This document shows positions 53,385 through 62,600 of a stretch of DNA of 64,000 nt, piece after piece (position 1 is the stretch's first letter; the number at the start of each line of letters is the position of its first letter). The position numbers and the translations under genes are program-made. A model generated the notes under the pieces. The model did no database searches. It saw only the letters and a list, made by a program, of their open reading frames with translations, and was not told where the DNA came from. Source of the stretch: Sediminibacterium sp. TEGAF015 (GTDB lineage Bacteria > Bacteroidota > Bacteroidia > Chitinophagales > Chitinophagaceae); contig NZ_AP026683.1 in the NCBI RefSeq assembly GCF_025997995.1, positions 2,914,501 to 2,978,500 on the forward strand, read 5' to 3'.

Positions 53385-54683
53385 ATGATTGAGAAAGCGC
53401 CTAATCATATTGAAGATAATGATACCATCGAGTTAATGGTAAGTTTGAATTTTGAGGGTTTGTTGAAGACTTTTCAAGATGATTATCTGTATTGGGATAA
53501 GATAAAATATAAATCGAAACCATATGATCCTGAGAAAGTATGGAAAGCGGTTAAGTTGCACAGACGTTTAAGAAGTACAAGTGTTTCTTTTGGAAATTAT
53601 ACATTCAGTTTTGTTGTAACTGATTTTATGCAGCGTGCGTTGCATCATTTTGATTTGAATATCGGAGGCAATTTAAGTAGTAATATAGGGATTGCTGAAA
53701 CGGATAAAAACAAGTTTATTATTAGTTCAATAATGGAAGAAGCTATTTCTAGCAGTCAAATGGAAGGTGCAAATACAACTAGAAAGAAAGCAAAAGAAAT
53801 GATTCAGCGAGAACAAAAGCCTACGAATAAATCTGAACAAATGATTCTGAATAATTTTATTACGATGAAACATATTGTTCAGCATAAAAATCAATCAGTA
53901 ACATCAGATAGGATACTTGCATTGCATCAATTAATGGTTAAAGACACACTAGAGAAAAAAGAGGAAGAGGGCAAGTTTAGAAATTCCAATGATGTATTTG
54001 TTGTAGATCACAGTTCAAGTGAAGTGGTTCATCAACCTCCATCTTATGAAGAGCTGGAACTATTGATGAAAGATCTATGTGATTTTTGTAATGAAGAATC
54101 AGAATATTTTATTCATCCAATTATCAAAGGGTGTATCATACATTTTATGATAGGATGGATTCATCCTTTCGTAGATGGTAACGGTAGAACTGCTCGTGCA
54201 TTATTTTATTGGTATATGCTAAAGCAGGGATACTGGCTCACAGAGTACTTATCTATTTCTCGGATCATAAAGGATACAAAAGCACAATACGAGAAATCAT
54301 TTTTATATTCAGAAATAGATGGTAATGATTTGAGTTATTTTATAACCTATCATATTAAAACGCTGGAAAAATCTTTTGATGCACTAAAAGTTTATATCAA
54401 TAAAAAGCAAAAAGAAGTCTTTCAAGCAGCACAGTTTATGTCTTTGCCAGGTGTAAACGAAAGAATGGCTCAAATTATTAAATTAATTCATGATGATCCT
54501 GAACGAATATTAAACATTAAAGAAATAGAATCAAGATTCAGTATTTCTAATTTTACAGCCAGAGCTGATTTGAATAGCTTAGTTAAATTTGGTTTCTTGG
54601 AAATCATTCAGGTTAATAAGAAAAAAAGAAATTATATCCGTGCAAAAAATTTTGAAAGTAGAATAAGGAAATTTACAGCATAA
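53385..54683 (+). CDS. Fic-family AMP transferase with canonical motif
   Basis: A 432-residue protein. After an N-terminal Fic_N-like region, the inhibitory helix motif SSQMEGAN (Ser123-Glu127-Gly128) is followed by the Fic core with the full catalytic motif IHPFVDGNGRTAR (His260). The flap region has VVDHSSSEVVHQPPSYEEL. The C-terminal ~70 residues form a winged helix (ILNIKEIESRFSISNFTARADLNSLVKFG). It should transfer AMP to a target protein when the inhibitory helix is displaced. The target is unknown. It follows a dead YefM/YoeB pair and lies behind inverted repeats. Confidence 0.88.
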   Translation: MIEKAPNHIEDNDTIELMVSLNFEGLLKTFQDDYLYWDKIKYKSKPYDPEKVWKAVKLHRRLRSTSVSFGNYTFSFVVTDFMQRALHHFDLNIGGNLSSNIGIAETDKNKFIISSIMEEAISSSQMEGANTTRKKAKEMIQREQKPTNKSEQMILNNFITMKHIVQHKNQSVTSDRILALHQLMVKDTLEKKEEEGKFRNSNDVFVVDHSSSEVVHQPPSYEELELLMKDLCDFCNEESEYFIHPIIKGCIIHFMIGWIHPFVDGNGRTARALFYWYMLKQGYWLTEYLSISRIIKDTKAQYEKSFLYSEIDGNDLSYFITYHIKTLEKSFDALKVYINKKQKEVFQAAQFMSLPGVNERMAQIIKLIHDDPERILNIKEIESRFSISNFTARADLNSLVKFGFLEIIQVNKKKRNYIRAKNFESRIRKFTA

Positions 54684-54740
54684 GTAAAAAAGCAACATTA
54701 AATAGCTTTATTTTCTTGAAAGAACTACATTTTCGTTTAC

Positions 54741-56651
54741 TTAATCAATAAAATACATGTCTATATCCCCAACATTTTTGGCGTAAATTTTTCCTCGGTG
54801 AGTGCAGGAGTAGTCCAATTTAATTTGATTATAAATGGCCGAGGAAATATTGATTCTGCCTGGTTCGCCGTTGCTCTCTAATCTACTGGCGATGTTTACG
54901 GTGCTCCCCCATATATCATAAGCGTATTTCTTTTTACCTACCACGCCCGCTACCAATGGTCCTACATGAATTCCGATTCGTAAATCCCATCCGGGCAATC
55001 CTCTTTTTTGTCGCTGTTCATTATTCTGTTGTATCCATTCCTGCATTTCTATTCCGGCTTTTACAATATTGGCTACATGTCCTTCTTTTTCTACCGGAAT
55101 ACCCCCCGCACACATATAGGCATCCCCAATGGTTTTGATTTTTTCTAAATCGTACTTACCTACAATTTCATCAAATGCAACAAAGCAATTGTTTAGTTCC
55201 TTCACCAATTCCTGTGGGCTCATTTTTTCGGCATGTGCTGTGAAACCCTTGAAATCACTGAACAAAACACTTACCTCATTAAAATGTCTGGGCTCTGCTT
55301 CTCCAGTGGCTTGTAATTCTTTCGCTACTTCTGCAGGTAAAATATTCAAGAGCAATCCTTCAATTTCATCTTTTTGTTTATCTAATAATTTGTTGGTCTT
55401 TACTTTTCTTAAATAGTTGCGATAAGTAATGATAGCAATGATCAAGATTAAACAGAGTCCTATTAAAAATGCATTCTTGGCAAATTTTTGTCGCTTTATA
55501 TTTTCTTCTTGTAACTGATTGTCCTTGGTTAATAAATCTACCTCACTTTGTTTTTTCTGTATTTCAAAATCGAATTGTAAGCTTCCTAATTTTCGGTCTG
55601 TTTCTATATTGTACAACGTATCTTTAATGGCTGCATACTTGTATTGATATACATATGCATTCTTGTAATCGCTGGTTTGATTATACACGCTAGCAAAAGA
55701 CTCGTACACATTTTTTAATTCTCCAGAATACTGGTGTTTAAAAGCAATTTTTTCTGCTTCCTTTAAATGCACCAATGCCGCCGACCAATTCTTCATAGAC
55801 ATATTGGTTTTGGCCAAACCCATTAAGGATTGCACAATATCCAATGTGCCATTCAGTTTGCGGGCAATTTCTAATGCTTTTCGATGGTAATAAATCGCTA
55901 GGTTAAATTTTCTTTGCCGATCGTACACTTTGCCTAAGTTGTTATAGGCATAAGGGCTATTCTCTGAATCATTGAATGCTTTTACTGCTTTGTTAAAATA
56001 AAACAATGCCAGACTATCCTGATTTCTTACGTAATAGATTTCTCCTAAATTGGCGGCCGTGGTTCCGATTGATTCATTGTCTTTTAATTCTTCACTAATC
56101 GGCAGCGATTTTAAAAAATACGTCAATGCTTTATCGTGCGTTGCTGGCTTTTCAAAATAAACACCCCCAATATTATTTAGTGCCGATGAAATGCGGAGTT
56201 TATCTTTTGTCTTTTCTGCTAATTGTAAAGACTGTAAATAGTAGGTAAGTGCATTGGTTAAATCTTTCTGATTAAAATAAATGGCACCGATATTATTTAG
56301 AATATTGGATGTGCCTACTTCGTCTTTGATTGATTTAAATACTTCCAGTGATTGCTTCCAGTAATCTAAGGCTTCCACGTCTTTGCCCTGATAATAATAA
56401 CCAATGCCAATATTTTTTAACGCATTGGCCAATCCTTCCCTATAATTAACAGCTGCTGCTAATTCTTTGGCTTGCGTGGCAATCTGTATGGCAGAGTCGG
56501 GCGCTTCGCTAAACTTGCTTTTACTCAAAGACAAAAGCAGGTTTACCCTGCTCGTGTCTTCTTTTGTAAAAATTTTATGACTGTCTTTTTGTGAATAGGC
56601 AATGGAAAAAGGTAATAATAATAGGACCAGTAAACTCCTTTTTATTGTCAT
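54741..56651 (-). CDS. class III adenylate cyclase with TPR sensor domain
   Basis: A 636-residue protein. It has a signal peptide (residues 1-20), about six to seven TPR repeats in the periplasmic part (residues 40-330, with ALKNIGIGYYYQGK-like units), a short coiled coil, one membrane helix (about residues 393-412) and a cytoplasmic class III cyclase domain (about 455-636). Metal-binding Asp residues are in LFSDFKGFT and TIGDAYM. KIKTIGD and YDIWGSTVN carry the Lys and Asp that favour ATP over GTP, so cAMP is the likely product. It is 17 bases downstream of the giant surface protein gene, on the same strand, and could be cotranscribed. Confidence 0.9.
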   Translation of the reverse strand: MTIKRSLLVLLLLPFSIAYSQKDSHKIFTKEDTSRVNLLLSLSKSKFSEAPDSAIQIATQAKELAAAVNYREGLANALKNIGIGYYYQGKDVEALDYWKQSLEVFKSIKDEVGTSNILNNIGAIYFNQKDLTNALTYYLQSLQLAEKTKDKLRISSALNNIGGVYFEKPATHDKALTYFLKSLPISEELKDNESIGTTAANLGEIYYVRNQDSLALFYFNKAVKAFNDSENSPYAYNNLGKVYDRQRKFNLAIYYHRKALEIARKLNGTLDIVQSLMGLAKTNMSMKNWSAALVHLKEAEKIAFKHQYSGELKNVYESFASVYNQTSDYKNAYVYQYKYAAIKDTLYNIETDRKLGSLQFDFEIQKKQSEVDLLTKDNQLQEENIKRQKFAKNAFLIGLCLILIIAIITYRNYLRKVKTNKLLDKQKDEIEGLLLNILPAEVAKELQATGEAEPRHFNEVSVLFSDFKGFTAHAEKMSPQELVKELNNCFVAFDEIVGKYDLEKIKTIGDAYMCAGGIPVEKEGHVANIVKAGIEMQEWIQQNNEQRQKRGLPGWDLRIGIHVGPLVAGVVGKKKYAYDIWGSTVNIASRLESNGEPGRINISSAIYNQIKLDYSCTHRGKIYAKNVGDIDMYFID

Positions 56652-56668
56652 ATATTCTTTTCGCTTTA

Positions 56669-59600
56669 TTACAATTTAATGAATTTAAGTGTTTCTATTC
56701 CGTGTTGGCTTACAAGTTTAATATAATGTACTCCTTTAGATAGTTTCGTTACTTCTACTTCAGCTCTATTCGGCGTTAATAGTCTGGTTCTGCTTTGTGG
56801 CTCTATTCTGCCTGCAGCATCAACTAATATAATTTGTTGCGTACTCGTTAAAGCATATTTAGACTCAACTACTATCTTTTCCCGTGCAGGATTCGGATAC
56901 ACTTTAGATTGATTAATGGGAACAATTAACTCTGCCAATGGAACTACTTTGGCTGTATTCACCACAGTAGCACCTGATACAGCACAATAGCCGCCTGGAT
57001 CGGTTACGTTAACCACTGCTGTACAAGAGGATGTATTGCCAGCTGCATCTGTTAAGGTTAATGTAGTTGTCACTTGATTTCTATTGATCCAATTGGATGC
57101 ACTACCATTGAGCAATGTAGCCGGATTGCTATTGTTAACCGCATCGTTTATAGCCGATCCCAATCCCTCACTAAATGTATAATTTAATACCAGGTTGGTT
57201 TGACTAGTTCCTTGCATGTCCAATGCAATTTCAAGTGGCGTCAAGGCTCTGCTATAGACTTTTACATCATCTATTGAACCCTCGTATTGAGATCGATATG
57301 TTGCGCCATTATCAGTGGTTTCGGCACCTACAAAGAACTTACTTGCTGGCGTGAACAATTGGTACCCATGAGAAGCAGTTGGGTTAAACGGATACGACTG
57401 GCCATTCATATAAAGCACTCCGCTGAAACCATCAAATGTAACCGCCACATAGGTCCAGGTATTCATAGGAACTACGGCCGGTGAAACAAAATCTGCATAT
57501 CCACCCCAGAATGTTAATCGATTGCCGCTTTGTAAGCCAATAGCAAATAGTTCACCATTCGCATTACCACCATATACTGCTCCCTGACCATACCCTATAA
57601 TGCCCCAGTTGTTGTGCATAACACTTGGATTGATCCAGGCACTAATGGTTCTTGCACTATTACCTAGTGGAAGATTGGCAGCATTATTCGTAACTACTAC
57701 ATCAGGGGTTTGGGTAAATTTCATGGCAGCATTACCTAGGTCTGAACAATAGAAAGTTGATTTACTCAAACTAGTTGTTACAATGCCTACATTATCGGTG
57801 CTGCCATTGTTCACCTGAGAAGGCGTAATCGTAGCCATTCCACTATTGTCTAATACAACGGTAATGGGTTGGCAGTTAACAGTTGGTGCAATATTATCTA
57901 CTACTGTTATAGTTACATTACAGGTAGTCTGCACACCATTTGCGTTCGTGTTAATATAAGTATTGTTAGTTATTCCCAGTGGGAAGACGCTACCACTTGC
58001 AATACCAGCCGTTTGTTGTCTTACGCCCCCAATGTTGGGGATTTCCAAAATATGTCTCCAGTTATCAGATACTGGTACATCATTCCATCTGCCATTTGAA
58101 TTGGGATCACCAATACCTATGATGGTTGCATCTTCCAGCCCAAGATAATTATTGGGTTCTTGGCCATAGATGAAGCTCCAATTGGTAAAGGTTACGGGTT
58201 CTCCATTTGCCCATACAAAGTTGCCTTCTGTAGCAATATCATTTAACCCTATCCAATAGGCACCTGAGGGAACATTACTCACTAAAAATTGGTTCTCAGT
58301 TGTTGAACCAATGGTAACCAAATGCCCACCTCGAGCGGTTGCATTTGTATTGGCAACATCAAAAGTACTTGGGCTATTAGACAGATAATAGGCACTTCCT
58401 TTGTGAACACCTATATAGGTATAACCCGGAAGGGTTGCACTCAATATGGGTCCGCAAGGAGTAGTGGTGGCTAATGGGATATTTACAACAGCTGTAGAAC
58501 TATTGGCATCCGTACTAACACTAATATTGGCAGGGCAAGGTAGCGTTGGATTACATTCCACTGTAACGGTTTGAGTAGCAATAGCACTATTGCCAGCTGC
58601 ATCGGTTACTTGTAAGGTTACAGGGTTTGCGCCAATATTTGCACTGGTGTAAACGATTTGTGATACGGTAGAAGCAGGAGGTTGTATACCAAATATTTCG
58701 TAAACATAGTTACAGTTTCCAGAATACCCTCCACCATATCGGATACCACCAATTTGTGGTATTTCGTCAAAATTGATATCCAATGCCAACACTCTTGATT
58801 GGATATTGTAATGCGTACCTAAGTGTTCTACAACAAAGGGAGATTTATTCCTTAAATAGAATCCATTAAACACACTACCCGCAGCCATAGAAACAGAAGA
58901 ACTGTTATTGATTTCACTTGCAGGAATGGTTAATACTACATTTCCGGCAACGTCCAATATTTGTATATCATTCACTAATCCACCATGCACAATGAAAATT
59001 TCAGGACCTGCCCCAGGTACAATTGGATTATCAAATACTACTTGGTGATTTTGCGGAGTTACATCTCCACAATCTTGAAACGCCGTGCCTATATCAAAAT
59101 CTCCCAATACTCTTAAAGCAGCAGATTCACTCATGGCGTTAGCAGATAAATCCCAGAAGCGATTGGCCTGACCTCCCGGTACTGGGTTTGCTGTAAGGGT
59201 TGATAACACAAGGGTAGACCTTATTGCATTCGCTGGAGTAATGGTTTTCTGTTGCCCATTGTGCGTATACGTTAATCCAGTAATACTTCTTCCCGCAATT
59301 GTACCACTATTTACAGTGGTAACTCTTTGGCCATTGTTATTGGCACCAGGAAGTAAGAAACTATAAGTTAATGGTCCTCCAAAATTATCAAAACTTCCAT
59401 TGTTTACTTGTGTAGCCGTAACCGTAGCAGTTCCTGTTCCATCTAAGGTAACCGTAACCGGTTGAGCAATGGCAGTGGGGGCAATAATGTCCTTGCCAGT
59501 TACCGTTATGATTTGTGAAACCGAACTTGTGTTACCTGCAGGATCGGTTGCTTTATAAGTCCTTCTAATTTCATAAGCACCAGTTGCGGACGCAGCTGTA

Positions 59601-62600
59601 CTTGCATCCGATTCGTGCACCACTGTTGCCGTACAATTATCTCTAGCATATACCTGTGTTGGATCAGGAGGTGGAACCAAGTTGGAAGTGGCTACTGTTA
59701 TGCTATCTAAATTACCACCATATCTATAATATAAAGTTACCGTACCGCCTTGCCAGAATCCTTCCCATCCAGGATAGCCAATGAAATACATTTTCAAGGT
59801 ATTTTGTCCGCCATATACATAGTTGGGGAAGATACCGTTGAAACTAATGGTATGCGTGGTTGAATAATGTTGTAAGATGCCATACCCGATATACGTATCA
59901 GCTATATGAATTCTTGCGTCACCCCCTGAATAGCCCCATCCCTGATCAACCGCTGTAAATACCACTTTCGCTCCAGTAACAACGGATCCCGCAGGTAGTG
60001 GATCAGTGAAGTATTTGATCAGAGGAGCCCATGAGGAATTAGGCGTACTACCTCCCGATGGGAAAAATATATCTGAAGATTTCGTTGGACCAGAAAGTAT
60101 AACAGGTGCTTCCGTATCTACAACTGTTACTTGCTGATTGGCACGAACCGTATCCCCAGCAGCATTGATAACCGTCCAGGTAAATATAGTAGTTCCTACA
60201 GGGAATACACCTGGAGCATTATTCGTAGTACTGGTTATAGCACTTGTACTATTGGAAATGACTGGGTTATTAATAGGTACCCAAGCAGAACACAATCCTG
60301 GTGAATTGTTCACAGTTACAGGGGCTGATGGAGTAACCGTAAAGGCTGAAGTTCCTATAGTTAGCTTTCCGTCTGTTTGTTCTATTATATAGTTGGATGG
60401 TCTTGTTGGATCTGAAATAATTTCATAATCACTTCCTAATAATCCTGTATAGAAATCAACCGGAGGCGGAGCTATTAAATTGAGTTGGGTAGTTACCGTA
60501 TAATTTCCACCCGTTAATGTATTGATATCTCTTACTGCTCCTGTACCATCTTTAACCACATAGCTAGCCGGACCTGCAATTACATTTGCAGCAGAATCGC
60601 TGTACTGGTATCCACTAATAGAGTAGGTGAAGCTTGGTATTGTACCTGCATTTACAGTGGTGTCTTTGGTTACCACTTTTAGGGTGGCAGGTGTAATATT
60701 TAGAATACCTGTTTCATAAGTGATTTCAAAATTTTCTGCCATTAATGCGGCTGGAACAATGAAGTGTTGACCTACCGTGGTACCTGTAATCATGCTAACC
60801 GCTTTGAATGCTTCAATTGGATCTTGCATAAGTGTTTCATCTCTGTTGAAATCAACATCGGTTTGATCTATAATAACAGCCACTTTGATATTGCTGGTAT
60901 CCGATTCACCTGCTACTGTATTCGCATTCACAATAGCCCTACTGTTCACGTCTGCAATGGTGTTTACAATGGCTCTGCTATTTGCCAATGGCTCACCGCT
61001 ATAGGTTCCATTTACAATTGCTCTTGAATTTACAATGGCTCTGCTATTCACAATGGCTCTTGAATTCACAATCGCTCTTGAATTTACGATGGCTCTACTA
61101 CTGGTTAAAGTAGATGAGGATGTTTGCGTGGATTCATCATAGTTAAAGTCTAGCACTACTGAAGCAGGCACATCAATTACTTTCGTAGTATCTTTTACAA
61201 TGGTGGTATCGTAAACAGGTACATTGTTCACAATGGCTCTGGAGTTTACGATGGCTCTAGAGTTTACAATGGCTCTTGAATTCACTATCGCTCTACTACT
61301 TACCAATACGCCCATATTCACAATGGCTCTGGAGTTTACGATGGCTCTTGAATTCACGATAGCTCTGGAATCTACCAATGCAATTACGCTGGTATCTAAA
61401 ATGGCATCATGCGATTGTTTCAATGAACTGGTTAAATTATTTTTCACTGAGGCATTGATGGTGGCCTCTGGGTCAATAACATAATTGAATTGTATATTGC
61501 TAATTCTATCTCCGTACACCAAGGTTTTATCTTGTGGTGTTACTTTGATATTTAATTTTTTAATTTGTAAAGTGCCATCTACAAATTCATAATTGTACAA
61601 TTCTAATAGCGCCATATCTGCAGGAGATAAGTTGGCACTATTAAAAGGAGAAACGGGTTTAATATAATATTTACCCACATTTGTCATATCCGTAGCGGGT
61701 GTGCTGAATTGCAAATTGTTCAACTTTAATGCAGCAAGCGTTAGATTGGTTGAATCCAACGAAACCCCATCTACCCTTACTTTAAATGTGAACGTTGGCA
61801 ATGCTTCACCGTATTTTTTCACTTTGTTGTCTGCAATGACCCTAATGGTTTTTTTAGGAATATCAAAGAATCTCAGTGTGTCGGAACCGCCTCCATCCAA
61901 TTGGCTGATTGAAACCGAAGGAGTAAAGAGTTGAATGCTTGGATTCCCCCCTGTGTACGCTGGAATTTGCGCAGTTACCGTATTCTCATCTATAAAGTTG
62001 GTAGGGATTTCTACACCTCTGAATTTAATTTTGGTTTCCCTGGTTAGGTTTTCACCCTTTACTCTTAACCTTGATAGCGACACAAAATTGGAATCTCCCA
62101 TTGATTCTAACTTGGTTAGTTTAGGGGTAGGCTTTGCAAAGGTTTTGAGCATAGCATCTGCCTGAATTAATCCTGCACCAGAGGCATATGCCTGACTGCC
62201 CCCATACATGGGATAGGCTGTACTCTGCATAATATTTTTGATATCCGCAGGAGTGATGCTTTGATTGGAGAATTTTTGTTTGGCTTCAATTAATAATGCC
62301 ACAGCACCCGCAACGTGTGGAGCAGCAGCCGAAGTGCCAAAGAAATTAGGGAATCCATCTCCATCAATATTCTGTCCACCCATATTTACGGTGGTATTTA
62401 CTCCATTGGGAGCAGCAATATCAGGTTTGTTTCTGTTTACATTATTTACCATGATGCCTCCTCTGGAAGAAAACGAAGCAACAGTAGGTACCCCTCCATA
62501 CTGTGGGGTATTGGTAAATAATACAGCACCTACAGAAATAGCTCCCGCTGCATTAGCCTGTCCAACGATGGTTCCTTTACCTGATCCCGTAATTGGTTCA

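Noticed and set aside
60926..61372. CRISPR-like array in the giant gene
   Set aside because: The 18-base units are in frame, code for NSRAIV and have no unique spacers; no cas genes are present.
61224..61484. 86-codon frame on the plus strand with FTMALE repeats
   Set aside because: It is the antisense reading of the SRAIV repeats of the giant surface protein; its repeat pattern is forced by the other strand.
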